Assembly (NCBI GenBank): GCA_900541685.1
Contig: UQKM01000007.1
Span: 1-64,000 of the forward strand
Length of the DNA stretch: 64,000 nt
Source: an uncultured Collinsella sp.
Lineage (GTDB): Bacteria; Actinomycetota; Coriobacteriia; Coriobacteriales; Coriobacteriaceae
Direction of reading: 5' to 3'
In this document: positions 7,862 through 16,730 of the stretch, one piece after another
How positions within the stretch are numbered: position 1 is the stretch's first letter
Layout of the letters: every line of letters begins with the position of its first letter
Translations under genes and position numbers: made by a program
Notes under the pieces: generated by a model
Seen by the model: the letters and a program-made list of their open reading frames with translations, nothing else
Database searches by the model: none
Told to the model about the DNA's origin: nothing

Positions 7862-10489
7862 CTACTCGGCGTCGGGGACCTCGTAGGTAGCAGACGGCGT
7901 GTTGTCGCACACGACGGTAAAGCCGCCGTCCTTGTCGGCATCGACCGTCACCTGATCGCCCTCGCACACCGTACCGTCGATGATGGCGGCGGCGATGGCG
8001 TCCACGACCTCGCGCTGGACCAGGCGCTTGAGCGGACGGGCACCGAACACGGGGTCCAGGCCACCCACGGCGAGCATCTGCTTGGCCGCCGGGGTGATGG
8101 CAAGCGTCATGCGCTCCTTGGCCAGACGCGCGCGGACGTCGGCAAGCTGGATGTCGACGATCTTCTCGATCTGCGCCATGCCGAGCGGATGGAACACCAC
8201 GATATCGTCGATACGGTTGAGGAACTCGGGGCGGAAGGTCTGAGCCATGGCGGCGTCGACCTGATGGCGCATCTCCTCCTCGTCCTTACCGGACAGATCG
8301 GCGATGGCCTTGGAGCCCACGTTAGATGTCATGATGATGATCGTGTTCTTGAAGGACACCTGACGACCCTGGCCGTCGGTCAGACGACCGTCGTCGAGCA
8401 CCTGCAGCAGCACGTTGAAGACATCCGGATGAGCCTTCTCCATCTCGTCGAGCAAGATCACGGAGTACGGACGACGGCGCACAGCCTCGGTGAGCTGACC
8501 ACCCTCGTCGTAACCCACGTATCCCGGGGGCGCACCGATCAGACGCTGGACGCTGAACTTCTCCATGTACTCGGACATGTCGATACGCACAAGTGCGCGC
8601 TCGTCGTCGAACAGGCACTCGGCCAGCGCCTTGGCGAGCTCGGTCTTGCCCACGCCGGTGGGGCCCAGGAAGAAGAAGCTGCCGATGGGCTTGTCCGGAT
8701 CGGAGAGGCCCGCGCGGCTGCGGCGCACAGCTGCGGCGACGGCGGAGACGGCCTCGTCCTGACCGATGACGCGCTTATGCAGCTCACCCTCCAAGCCCTT
8801 GAGCTTGTCGAGCTCGCCCTGCATCATCTTGGACACGGGCACGCCGGTCCAGGCGCTCACGACCTCGGCGATCTCGTCGGAGGTCACCTGCTCGTTGAGA
8901 CCCTCGCCATCCTGCTGCTTTTGTGCCTCGAGCGCAGCCTCGGACTCCTGAATCTGCTGCTGCAGGCCCGGAATCACGGAGAAGCGCAGCTCGGACGCAC
9001 GACCCAGGTCGCCGTTGCGCGTCGCGCGCTCCTCTTCGCTCTTGGCCTCGTCAAGCTGGCCCTTAAGCTCCTGCACGTGGTCGATGGCGTTCTTTTGGTT
9101 GAGCCAGCCGGCCTTTTGCACGTTGAGCTTTTCCTGGACCTCGGCAATCTCCTGGCGCAGGGCTTCCAGACGCTCCTTGGAGGCGTCATCGGTCTCCTTC
9201 ATGAGCGCCTGCTCCTCGATCTGCAGCTGGGTGAGCTGACGCGTGGTGGCGTCGATCTCGACCGGCATGCTGTCGAGCTCCATGCGCAGGCGGCTTGCGG
9301 CCTCATCGACCAGGTCGATGGCCTTGTCGGGCAGGAAGCGGTCGGCGATGTAGCGATCGGAGAGGTCGGCGGCGGCCACGAGCGCGCTATCGGTGATATG
9401 CACGCCGTGGAAGATCTCGTACTTCTCCTTGAGGCCACGCAGGATCGAGATGGTGTCCTCGACGGTAGGCTCGCTCACCATAACGGTCTGGAAACGACGG
9501 GCGAGCGCCGCGTCCTTCTCGATGTACTTGCGGTATTCGTCGAGCGTGGTCGCGCCGATCGCATGCAGGTCGCCACGGGCGAGCGCAGGCTTGAGGATGT
9601 TGCCGGCATCCATGGAGCCCTCGGTGGCACCCGCGCCCACGATGGTGTGGAGCTCATCGATGAACAGGATGACCTTGCCTTCGGACTTTTGGACTTCCTT
9701 GAGCACGGCCTTCAAGCGGTCCTCGAACTCGCCGCGGTACTTGGCGCCGGCGACCAGCGCGCTCATGTCGAGCTCGATGAGGTCGCGGTCGCGCAGGGTG
9801 CTCGGTACGTCGCCGGCCACGATTCGCTGAGCAATGCCCTCGACGATGGCCGTCTTGCCGACGCCCGGCTCGCCGATAAGCACGGGGTTGTTCTTGGTGC
9901 GGCGGGACAGAACCTGAATAGTACGACGGATCTCGTCGGTACGGCCGATGACCGGGTCGAGCTTGCCGGCGCGAGCCAGATCGCAGATGTTGCGACCGTA
10001 CTGCTCCAACGCCTCAAACTGCGTCTTGTCCTCGGCAGACGTCACGCGGTCATCGCCGCGCAGTTCCTCGTAGACTTGCTCGATGCGCTCCTTGGTCACG
10101 CCGGCGCCACGCAGCACGCGACCCGCCTCACCCTTGTCCTCGGCAAGTGCCATCAGCAGATGCTCGGTCACCACAAAGCTGTCGCCCATCTTGGTGGCCT
10201 TTTTCTCGGCCTTCTCGATCACGCGAACGAGCTCGTTGGACAGGCCCATCTGCTGACCCTCGCCCGACACCTTGGGCGCATGGTCGATGGCATCTTGTGT
10301 GGAGCGTGCGAGCTGAGCCGGGTCGGCACCGATGCGCTCGATGATCACGGAGATATTGCGCTCGCCGGCACCGAGCAGGGCAGACAGCAGGTGGATCGGC
10401 TCCACCGCGCCGGCCTGTGCATCGGCAGCCGTGCTCATGGCGGTCTGCAGCGCCTCGCGCGACGTCATTGCTAGCTTATCGATTCTCAT
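7862..10489 (-). CDS. clpB: ClpB, protein disaggregase chaperone
   Basis: An 875-residue Hsp100 ATPase that pulls polypeptides out of aggregates together with DnaK/DnaJ/GrpE. The N-terminal Clp repeat domain covers about 1-145. The first AAA+ module has Walker A GEPGVGKTA near 205. The coiled-coil middle domain is about 400-530 and the second AAA+ module has GPTGVGKTEL near 607. Length is typical for the family. The start has GAGAGGTG upstream. The 27-bp motif at 10579-10605, shared with the dnaK promoter, implies HspR control. It is an isolated transcription unit ending at 7781-7816. Confidence 0.97.
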   Translation of the reverse strand: MRIDKLAMTSREALQTAMSTAADAQAGAVEPIHLLSALLGAGERNISVIIERIGADPAQLARSTQDAIDHAPKVSGEGQQMGLSNELVRVIEKAEKKATKMGDSFVVTEHLLMALAEDKGEAGRVLRGAGVTKERIEQVYEELRGDDRVTSAEDKTQFEALEQYGRNICDLARAGKLDPVIGRTDEIRRTIQVLSRRTKNNPVLIGEPGVGKTAIVEGIAQRIVAGDVPSTLRDRDLIELDMSALVAGAKYRGEFEDRLKAVLKEVQKSEGKVILFIDELHTIVGAGATEGSMDAGNILKPALARGDLHAIGATTLDEYRKYIEKDAALARRFQTVMVSEPTVEDTISILRGLKEKYEIFHGVHITDSALVAAADLSDRYIADRFLPDKAIDLVDEAASRLRMELDSMPVEIDATTRQLTQLQIEEQALMKETDDASKERLEALRQEIAEVQEKLNVQKAGWLNQKNAIDHVQELKGQLDEAKSEEERATRNGDLGRASELRFSVIPGLQQQIQESEAALEAQKQQDGEGLNEQVTSDEIAEVVSAWTGVPVSKMMQGELDKLKGLEGELHKRVIGQDEAVSAVAAAVRRSRAGLSDPDKPIGSFFFLGPTGVGKTELAKALAECLFDDERALVRIDMSEYMEKFSVQRLIGAPPGYVGYDEGGQLTEAVRRRPYSVILLDEMEKAHPDVFNVLLQVLDDGRLTDGQGRQVSFKNTIIIMTSNVGSKAIADLSGKDEEEMRHQVDAAMAQTFRPEFLNRIDDIVVFHPLGMAQIEKIVDIQLADVRARLAKERMTLAITPAAKQMLAVGGLDPVFGARPLKRLVQREVVDAIAAAIIDGTVCEGDQVTVDADKDGGFTVVCDNTPSATYEVPDAE

Positions 10490-10578
10490 GGAATCACCTC
10501 TCTTGGGGCGGCCGCCCTACGGGGCGGCTTCACGTTGTTCGAGAAGTATTGTTGCCAGCTTTACGCGATCTTATACAC

Positions 10579-10605
10579 AAATCTAAGTCTCTATATATAA
10601 GATTT
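10579..10605. promoter_or_regulatory. Probable HspR operator upstream of clpB
   Basis: The 27-bp block starts AAATCTAAGTC, has a 6-base variable middle and ends TATAAGATTT. An equally long block with the same ends occurs upstream of dnaK at 19613-19639. The ends form a partial dyad (AAATCT...AGATTT) that resembles the HspR HAIR site (CTTGAGT-N7-ACTCAAG) only loosely. It sits 90 bases before the clpB start. HspR is encoded in this window at 15203. Confidence 0.7.
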
Positions 10606-10666
10606 TCTGAGTGAATTACGGATAGGGTACTGAGATGTCAGCCCGCCGCTGCCCAGGCGCGCTACC

Positions 10667-10723
10667 GTCTCGATCTGTAACATCTAGCAGCCATTTTTGA
10701 TCCTAGATGTTACAGATCGAGAC
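10667..10723. repeat. Perfect 21-bp hairpin
   Basis: Arms 10667-10687 and 10703-10723 are perfectly complementary over 21 bp, with a 15-base loop containing TTTTT. It lies between the clpB promoter region and the convergent end of the small membrane protein gene, next to a second hairpin at 10733. Such length and perfection exceed a normal terminator and suggest a recent palindromic insertion. Confidence 0.6.
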
Positions 10724-10732
10724 AGACCGAAA

Positions 10733-10767
10733 ACCACCACAAAGAGGACAGGCACCTTTGTGGTGGT
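10733..10767. repeat. Hairpin of the GGACAGGCAC-loop family
   Basis: Arms accaccacaaag (10733-10744) and ctttgtggtggt (10756-10767) pair over 12 bp around the loop aggacaggcac. Close relatives lie at 11537-11571 and, inverted, at 61201-61237; a decayed one is at 12401-12438. Confidence 0.7.
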
Positions 10768-10775
10768 CGCGGTCT

Positions 10776-11447
10776 CTACTCCTTCGCCGAACCCGTACTT
10801 CCCGATTCGACGGTCCAGGGCATCTCATCCTCGAACAGCCATGTACGGGCAGACCCACTATCGCGTGCAGTCTGCGGGTCGGGCAAGCAGGTCTGTTCAT
10901 AGGCATCCTGAATGCACTGACCCATAAAATCGTTGAGCTCGATCTGGTTGCCCTCCATGACATAGGCGACATCGCCGTCCAAGATGTAGATACCCGGCCC
11001 CTCATTGCCCTCGTAGCCGGGATCATACGAAACATCACATAATTTGGCGCCATTCGCGGTGTCCAACTCGATGGACGAGCGGCATCCGCCAACCATGTCG
11101 TTCGCTTTTGCCCGATAGGACGCATATCCATACCAGCGCTTAAAGGTTTTGCCCCTGAGCAGCTCGGACGCCCTGTCGATCAGACTAGAATCCGTGGTAT
11201 AGCGCATAGCCCCAAGCTGAATATGTGGATAATTACTAATGCCCAGCGCAGCCGGTTGCCCATCAAAATCAACGGTAATGGTCTCAGGCTTGTCGTCGCC
11301 GGTCAGAAGTTCGACAGATTGAGTCACAGGCTTGACCACCGGCTCCGTCACCACAGCAGGCAGAAACGCCATGCCGACAGCGCCCATGCCAACCACGGTG
11401 ATCGCAAGCGCCAAAACAATCAATCCAATACGGGCAGGACTTCTCAC
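10776..11447 (-). CDS. Hypothetical membrane-anchored protein
   Basis: A protein of about 223 residues with one N-terminal hydrophobic segment (IGLIVLALAITVVGMGAVGMAF), then an extracytoplasmic domain with several Cys (GGCRSSIEL, AKLCDVSY, GQCIQDAYEQTCL) that may form disulphides. I recognise no family. The GTG at 11447 is preferred because GAGGTG stands eight bases before it; an alternative GTG lies 13 codons upstream. It is divergent from the similar-sized protein at 11682, which has the same anchored design but no clear sequence likeness. Confidence 0.65.
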   Translation of the reverse strand: MRSPARIGLIVLALAITVVGMGAVGMAFLPAVVTEPVVKPVTQSVELLTGDDKPETITVDFDGQPAALGISNYPHIQLGAMRYTTDSSLIDRASELLRGKTFKRWYGYASYRAKANDMVGGCRSSIELDTANGAKLCDVSYDPGYEGNEGPGIYILDGDVAYVMEGNQIELNDFMGQCIQDAYEQTCLPDPQTARDSGSARTWLFEDEMPWTVESGSTGSAKE

Positions 11448-11536
11448 AGCAAAGCACCTCGCAACGCAAACCTTCGCTACCTGCACTAATGATATCGCCA
11501 GCCAGCACTATTACCAAAAGAAGCCGCGCGCTCCTC

Positions 11537-11571
11537 ACCACCACAAAGGGGACAGGCACCTTTGTGGTGGT
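11537..11571. repeat. Hairpin of the GGGACAGGCAC-loop family
   Basis: Arms accaccacaaag and ctttgtggtggt enclose the loop gggacaggcac, almost identical to 10733-10767. It lies in the 234-bp gap between two divergent genes, so it cannot be an ordinary terminator for either. Confidence 0.7.
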
Positions 11572-11681
11572 TTTCGACGCTAACGGTCGACCATCTCGCG
11601 CCATGAGATTAAACTTGAATTGTTCTCTGAACATATCCATTTCTGCCTATCCTCAACAGATCTTTGTCTCGAGGAGCGCAT

Positions 11682-12350
11682 ATGAAGCCGTCTCATTCCA
11701 CCGGTCGCAACGTCATCGCCATTCTCGCCATACCCATCGTGATGCTCTTCCTTATCGTCGCCACGCCCTTTTCCCTTGGCATCGCCTCGCCCTTCGATTT
11801 ATGCGGAATGGTCGACGCCGGCTCGCGTGCCACCTCGCTCTCCTTTATCTGTCGCGGCGTGTTCTACGAAGATGGAATTCCCACCGGAATTTGGCGGTCA
11901 AAGTTACCGCTGCTCGGTCAGATCGACGGATGCTCCCCCTATTTCTGCCTTGGACCTCAGGCGCTAAACTATCTAATCGACGACCAGCCACTCGACTCCA
12001 TCACCCTCGCCTACGACTACGCACCAAACACCGATGAGCGCCACATGAACCAAGTCCTCGACAAGATGCTTGGACAGTGCGGGCTCACCGAGGAGGCCGG
12101 TCGAACCATCTATAGCAACCAGAAATTAAAGCGAACAGAACTCCGCCGTGTCGGAAAAATCAAAGGGCGAAACGGGGCCGCCTACTGGGATGCCTGGGCA
12201 ACACGCGACAAGGGCGAATTCGGACACAGCACCTATATGGTCACTGTCTACACCAAAGACGGAATTAAGGACAATGTTGACGATTTCGCGTCCTCCAAAC
12301 TCGGCATCCCCAAAACAACCAAGCCCGCCAGCCCAGATGAAATCCTGTAG
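11682..12350 (+). CDS. Hypothetical membrane-anchored protein
   Basis: A 222-residue protein with an N-terminal membrane anchor or uncleaved signal at about 10-35 (VIAILAIPIVMLFLIVATPFSLG) and an extracytoplasmic domain with several Cys in its first half (LCGMV, FICRG, GCSPYFCLG). No family recognised. The ATG at 11682 follows GAGGAG at five bases and is preferred to an upstream in-frame TTG. It forms a divergent pair with the gene at 10776-11447; both look like small exported envelope proteins of accessory character. Confidence 0.65.
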   Translation: MKPSHSTGRNVIAILAIPIVMLFLIVATPFSLGIASPFDLCGMVDAGSRATSLSFICRGVFYEDGIPTGIWRSKLPLLGQIDGCSPYFCLGPQALNYLIDDQPLDSITLAYDYAPNTDERHMNQVLDKMLGQCGLTEEAGRTIYSNQKLKRTELRRVGKIKGRNGAAYWDAWATRDKGEFGHSTYMVTVYTKDGIKDNVDDFASSKLGIPKTTKPASPDEIL

Positions 12351-12400
12351 AGACGCTCATTAGAATGTCGCTCAACGTGCACACCGACATTGAGCTCACC

Positions 12401-12438
12401 CCCACCACCACAAAGGTGCCTGACCCCAATGTGGTGGG
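12401..12438. repeat. Decayed hairpin of the GGGACAGGCAC-loop family
   Basis: Arms cccaccac and gtggtggg flank a middle (acaaaggtgcctgacccc) that is a damaged, inverted form of the loop seen at 10733 and 11537. The stem no longer pairs past 8 bp. Confidence 0.5.
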
Positions 12439-12537
12439 TTTCGACAAAAAGAAGCCGCCCCAATAAAAGAGGCGGCATCAAGCAAGTCTATTTATTAGCA
12501 TCCCTCAAGACCCAACGAGAACGTCGCGGTAGCCCCG

Positions 12538-12597
12538 GCCACACCTTTCCCTCGGGCGACCCTCGCGAAGCGCGTGAGCACGAGGGAAAGGTGTGGC
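12538..12597. repeat. Perfect 17-bp hairpin after the hydratase gene
   Basis: Arms 12538-12554 (gccacacctttccctcg) and 12581-12597 pair without a mismatch. The inside holds a second small dyad (ctcgcgaagcgcgtgag). It begins 18 bases after the hydratase stop on the minus strand and could end that transcript, but there is no U tract. It resembles the other palindromic repeats of this window. Confidence 0.6.
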
Positions 12598-12614
12598 AGG
12601 GGCGTACAGCAGAG

Positions 12615-14915
12615 TTACTCGGCAGCGGCCTTGAACTTGTTGTAGTTGATCAGGCAGCCGGCCTTGACGATGGCACGCTCCTCTGCCGTCATATCGGCAA
12701 TGTAGAGCTCAATCTGCTCGACCGCACCATCGGCGCGCACCACGTAGGCGGCGATGTCCTTTAGGTCGCCATCGAGCGCGGCACGGATACCCGGCACAAA
12801 GACGTAATCGCCCACCTCAAAGCTGGGCTCGGCCTCCATCTGGAAGGGCACCATACCCCAGTTCATGACGTTGGAGCGATAGCGCTTGGTGGCGTACTCG
12901 TGGACGATGTTGGCCAGGCCGCCGATGACGCGCTGGCAGCTCGCGGCCTGCTCGCGGGCGCTGCCGTCGCCGGGCTTCTTGGCGTAAATCATGGAACCGA
13001 ACTCGGTCGCCTTGGCATCGGCCGCGACACCCGCGCCGGTCAGCGCCTCAAACACACCGGCAAGCTCGGCATCGAGCGCCGCCAAGTCGCCCGCGGCCTC
13101 GCCGGCCACGCGGCGCTTCTCCACGGCGTCGACCTCCTTGGAACGACCCACGTAGGCAGGGTCGCGGCGGCTGAGCGTAAACTCGGCCAGGCCCAGCGGG
13201 TTGGAGCGGAAGGAGCTCGTCTCGCCCGAGGGAATGAGCTCGTCGGTCGTGGTGACCGGGTCCATGATCTTGGAGCAAACCTTGAGCAGGATGTCGTCGC
13301 CGAGCGGCTCCATCGCGGGCCACGGCTTGATGTTGGGGCCTTCGACCAGCTCGTCGGCAGGCTCCGCCTTGCCAAAGCCCCAGTACACGCGCTTCTTGTA
13401 CGGCGCGTCGTCAAAGGTGTACTCGCAGGCCTCGTCCCAAGTGTCCTCGGGCAGGTCGGTCGCCGGCGTCAGGACGCCGCCGTTGGCAGCCGTTGCCGCA
13501 ATGGAGCGGGCGTCCATCAGGGCCACGGCGCTCAGCTGGCCATTACCCGGCTTGGAACCCTCGCGGTTGGGGAAGTTGCGCGTGGTGTGACGGATCGAAA
13601 GGCCGTTGTTGGCGGGCGTGTCGCCGGCGCCGAAGCACGGGCCGCAGAATGCCGTGCGCACGATTGCGCCGGCCTCCATGAGGTCGTAGATGTAGCCGCG
13701 GCGTGTAAGTTCGAGCGCCACGGGCTGGCTCATGGGATAGACCGACAGCGAGAACTCGCCGCAGCCGGTATTGGCGCCCTTGAGCACGCGGGCAGCCTGG
13801 ACCACGGAGTCATAGTTGCCGCCCGAGCAGCCGGCGATAACGCCCTGCTGCACGTGCAGCTTGCCGTCGACGATCTTGTCGAGCAGGCTAAAGTGCGTCT
13901 TGCCCTCGCCGATCTTGGCGGCCTCGAGCTCCACCTCGTGCAGGATGTCCTCGAGGTTCTCGTTGAGCTCGTCGATCTCAAAGCCGTTGGAAGGATGGAA
14001 CGGCAGTGCGATCATGGGCTTGATGCTCGACAAGTCGACCTCGACGCAGCCGTCGTAGTAGGCGACATCGGCGGGCTTGAGCTCGCGGTAGTCGTCGCCG
14101 CGGCCGTGCATGGTCAGGAATGCGTGCGTGTCCTCGTCGGTGGCCCAGATGCTCGACAGGCAGGTGGTCTCGGTGGTCATGACGTCGACGCCGTTGCGGT
14201 AGTCGGTCGTCATGCTCGAGATGCCGGGGCCCACGAACTCCATGACCTTGTTCTTAACGTAGCCCTTGGCAAAGACGGCGCGGATGATGGCGAGCGCCAC
14301 GTCGTGCGGGCCGACGCCGGGGCGCGGGGCACCCGTGAGGTAGATGGCAACGACGCCGGGATAGGCGACATCGTAGGTGTCGCGCAGCAACTGCTTGGCC
14401 AGCTCGCCGCCGCCCTCACCCACGGCCATGGTGCCCAGGGCGCCGTAGCGGGTGTGCGAGTCGGAACCCAGGATCATCTTGCCGCAACCGGCAAAGTTCT
14501 CACGCATAAAGGAGTGGATAACGGCGATGTGCGGCGGGACGAAGATGCCGCCGTACTTCTTGGCCGCGGAGAGGCCAAAGACGTGGTCGTCCTCGTTGAT
14601 GGTGCCGCCCACGGCGCACAGCGAGTTATGGCAGTTGGTGAGCACGTAGGGCAGCGGGAACTGCTCCATGCCCGAGGCACGCGCCGTCTGGATGATGCCG
14701 ACAAAGGTGATGTCGTGGCTCGCCATGGCGTCGAAGCGAATCTTGAGCGCCTCGGGGTCGCCGGACGTATTGTGTGCCTGGAGGATCGAATACGCGATGG
14801 TTCCGCGTTTGGCATCCTCGGGCGCCTGCGTAATGCCGCGCTCGGCAGCCTCGGCCGCAGGCACGACCTCGCTGCCGCCGCGCAGGTAGATGCCGTCCTC
14901 GTACAGCTTGACCAT
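12615..14915 (-). CDS. Aconitase-superfamily hydratase (YbhJ-like)
   Basis: A 766-residue member of the aconitase superfamily, which isomerises hydroxy-acids with a [4Fe-4S] cluster. Cluster ligands are visible: GCSGGN around residue 380 and the pair in FCGPCFGAGDT around 440. The substrate loop SDSHTRYGALG is near 165. The sequence departs from classical citrate aconitase and resembles the YbhJ-type putative hydratase branch, so the substrate is uncertain. GGGAG precedes the ATG at 14915, 18 codons inside the longest frame. It stands alone between hairpin repeats; no TCA-cycle gene adjoins it. Confidence 0.8.
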   Translation of the reverse strand: MVKLYEDGIYLRGGSEVVPAAEAAERGITQAPEDAKRGTIAYSILQAHNTSGDPEALKIRFDAMASHDITFVGIIQTARASGMEQFPLPYVLTNCHNSLCAVGGTINEDDHVFGLSAAKKYGGIFVPPHIAVIHSFMRENFAGCGKMILGSDSHTRYGALGTMAVGEGGGELAKQLLRDTYDVAYPGVVAIYLTGAPRPGVGPHDVALAIIRAVFAKGYVKNKVMEFVGPGISSMTTDYRNGVDVMTTETTCLSSIWATDEDTHAFLTMHGRGDDYRELKPADVAYYDGCVEVDLSSIKPMIALPFHPSNGFEIDELNENLEDILHEVELEAAKIGEGKTHFSLLDKIVDGKLHVQQGVIAGCSGGNYDSVVQAARVLKGANTGCGEFSLSVYPMSQPVALELTRRGYIYDLMEAGAIVRTAFCGPCFGAGDTPANNGLSIRHTTRNFPNREGSKPGNGQLSAVALMDARSIAATAANGGVLTPATDLPEDTWDEACEYTFDDAPYKKRVYWGFGKAEPADELVEGPNIKPWPAMEPLGDDILLKVCSKIMDPVTTTDELIPSGETSSFRSNPLGLAEFTLSRRDPAYVGRSKEVDAVEKRRVAGEAAGDLAALDAELAGVFEALTGAGVAADAKATEFGSMIYAKKPGDGSAREQAASCQRVIGGLANIVHEYATKRYRSNVMNWGMVPFQMEAEPSFEVGDYVFVPGIRAALDGDLKDIAAYVVRADGAVEQIELYIADMTAEERAIVKAGCLINYNKFKAAAE

Positions 14916-15055
14916 ACTGTCTCCCACTCTGCCCAAAACGATTTGGGCGCATAGCATACATTCGTTCAATATCGTGCCATAGAACGGTTGCGAGTGGGTT
15001 ACGAATCTGCACGTTCACTTTATCTCAGTAAAGCAAAGAACGAGTTGGGTGCCGG

Positions 15056-15186
15056 GGGCAGACTTAGACGCCGAAATGACGAGAGTGGATAATCTCCCAC
15101 TTTGAGCCTGCAAACAGGCCAAAAACGGGAGATTATCCACTCTCATTCTGCGGGCACTCATTTAAGTCTGTCCCCAATGAGTGCCC
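15056..15186. repeat. Nested hairpins, GTGGATAATCTCCC and GTCCCC families
   Basis: The core arms 15081-15098 and 15127-15144 pair perfectly over 18 bp and enclose a smaller dyad (gcctgcaaacaggc). The core is flanked by gggggcagactta (15056 on) and its near complement taagtctgtcccc (about 15164-15176), and the right part also forms gggcactcat/atgagtgccc (15151-15186). The core recurs with compensatory changes at 59119-59182. The region lies between the hydratase start and the hspR stop. Confidence 0.65.
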
Positions 15187-15202
15187 GGCAGCGTCGGCGG
15201 AG

Positions 15203-15619
15203 CTATAGGTCGCTACCCGTACCTAGCAGCTTGCGCATGACTTGCTCGGGGTTGACCGAGCCGTCGCGCGGGGCCAGGGCGGTGATCTTCTTCTGCATCT
15301 TGTACTCGTGCAGCTCGTCCTCGAGCTGGCGCACGCGAGCGCGGAGCTTCTCGTTCTCGCGCTCGCGCTCCTCGGCACGCTCCTTCATATCGAGAATGCG
15401 CACCACGCCGGCAAGGTTGATACCCTCGTCAGTCAGCTGGTTGATGAGCTCCAGACGCTCGATATCGGCACGCGAATACAGGCGCGTGTTACCGCCCGAG
15501 CGCTGGGGGTTCACCAGGCCCTTAGACTCGTAGACGCGCAGAGTCTGCGGATGCATGCCGGTCAACTCGGCCGCCACGCTGATCATGTACAGCGGTTTGT
15601 TCCTATTGTCCTCGGCCAT
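15203..15619 (-). CDS. hspR: HspR, MerR-type heat-shock repressor
   Basis: A 138-residue repressor of chaperone genes that binds DNA with DnaK as co-repressor in actinobacteria. Residues 10-80 are a MerR winged helix (YMISVAAELTGMHPQTLRVYESKGL, then NTRLYSRADIERL). A coiled coil rich in Glu and Arg follows at about 85-115. It is the last gene of dnaK-grpE-dnaJ-hspR, 72 bases after dnaJ, the classical actinobacterial order. Likely targets here are the motifs at 10579-10605 and 19613-19639. Confidence 0.95.
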   Translation of the reverse strand: MAEDNRNKPLYMISVAAELTGMHPQTLRVYESKGLVNPQRSGGNTRLYSRADIERLELINQLTDEGINLAGVVRILDMKERAEERERENEKLRARVRQLEDELHEYKMQKKITALAPRDGSVNPEQVMRKLLGTGSDL

Positions 15620-15691
15620 GCTACCTGACCCCTTTCCGTCTCGTTATCGTCCATCATAAGCCCGCGGGCGCGGGCGTGCGCCACGACCGCC

Positions 15692-16657
15692 CTAGTACGT
15701 CGCCTTGTAACGGTTGACCTTCTCGCGATAGTCGCGCGTGTCGGCCTCACGCAGCTTGGTCATGGCATCGCGTTCGTCATCAGACAGGTTTGTGGGGACC
15801 TGCACCTTAATCTCGACAAGCAGCGCGCCTGTGCGGCCACGGTGCTTAACGTCGGGCGCCCCCATCTCCTTAAAGCGGAACTTCTTGCCCGTCTGGGTAC
15901 CCGCGGGCACTTTCAAACGGACCGTCGCACCGCCGGGCGTAGGCACGTCCACCGTGCAGCCAAGCGCCGCCTCGTAGACCGAGACCGGCACCTCCATGGT
16001 CACGTCGGCGCCTTTGCGCTTGAACAGCGGGTGCTCCTCCACATGCGTGGTCACGACCAGGTCGCCGCGCTCGCCACCCGCAACGCCATACTCGCCGCGA
16101 CGCTTGTAGCGTAGCTTGCCGCCATCGACCGCGCCCGCGGGCACCGAGACCGTGATGGTCTGCTGCTCGCCTGTCGAGGGAATGCGATAGGTGACCTTGT
16201 GCGTCACGCCGCGAAACGCGTCCTCGGCCGTCACATCGACGGTCAGCGATAGGTCGCCGCCCTTGCGAGCGCGGCTGCGACCCGCGCCGGCACCGGCAGC
16301 GCCCGCAGCCCCGGCAAAGCCCGAGCCCCAATCGCTACCCCAGGCGCCATTGCCGCTGAAGATGCTGTCGAAGATATCGCCCCAGCCGCTGGCGCCCGCG
16401 CCGGCACCGTAGCCGCCGCCATACGCGCCGCCCGCGCCCGGCATGCCGCCGAACATGAGCATCTGGTCGTACTCTTTGCGCTTCTTCTCGTCCGAAAGCG
16501 TCTCGTAGGCCTCGCTGATCTCCTTAAACTTGGCCTCGTCGCCGCCGGCATCGGGGTGATATTTTTGCGCGAGCTTGCGAAACGCGCTCTTGATCTCTTT
16601 GTCGGAGGCGCTCTTGGATACGCCCAGGATGTCATAGAAGGTTTTGCCTGCAGCCAT
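15692..16657 (-). CDS. dnaJ: DnaJ-type co-chaperone without zinc finger
   Basis: A 321-residue J-protein that stimulates DnaK ATPase and hands over substrates. The J domain is at 1-70 with the invariant HPD in KYHPDAGG. It is followed by a Gly/Ala-rich linker (about 80-145) and the C-terminal beta-sandwich substrate domains. The CxxCxGxG zinc repeats of classical DnaJ are absent, so it is a type II (CbpA-like) protein. The ATG at 16657 follows AGGAGAGGAG; the longer frame adds 11 unlikely residues. It lies between grpE and hspR. Confidence 0.93.
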   Translation of the reverse strand: MAAGKTFYDILGVSKSASDKEIKSAFRKLAQKYHPDAGGDEAKFKEISEAYETLSDEKKRKEYDQMLMFGGMPGAGGAYGGGYGAGAGASGWGDIFDSIFSGNGAWGSDWGSGFAGAAGAAGAGAGRSRARKGGDLSLTVDVTAEDAFRGVTHKVTYRIPSTGEQQTITVSVPAGAVDGGKLRYKRRGEYGVAGGERGDLVVTTHVEEHPLFKRKGADVTMEVPVSVYEAALGCTVDVPTPGGATVRLKVPAGTQTGKKFRFKEMGAPDVKHRGRTGALLVEIKVQVPTNLSDDERDAMTKLREADTRDYREKVNRYKATY

Positions 16658-16730
16658 CGTAGCTCCTCTCCTGTTACGTCCGCCGCCCATGCAGACGACG
16701 GCTCATGCTTTCATATGGCACTAGGCCAGA

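Noticed and set aside
8189..10474. 761-codon plus-strand frame opposite clpB
   Set aside because: Shadow of clpB; low-complexity His/Leu/Val composition and no start signal. The same applies to long plus frames opposite dnaK (17956-19506), the hydratase (12900-14954), the ECF genes (30431-32404) and the second GH1 (51820-54225).
12615..14915. Naming the gene acnA or acnB
   Set aside because: Cluster motifs are aconitase-like, but the sequence and context differ from citrate aconitases; the YbhJ-like hydratase label is safer.
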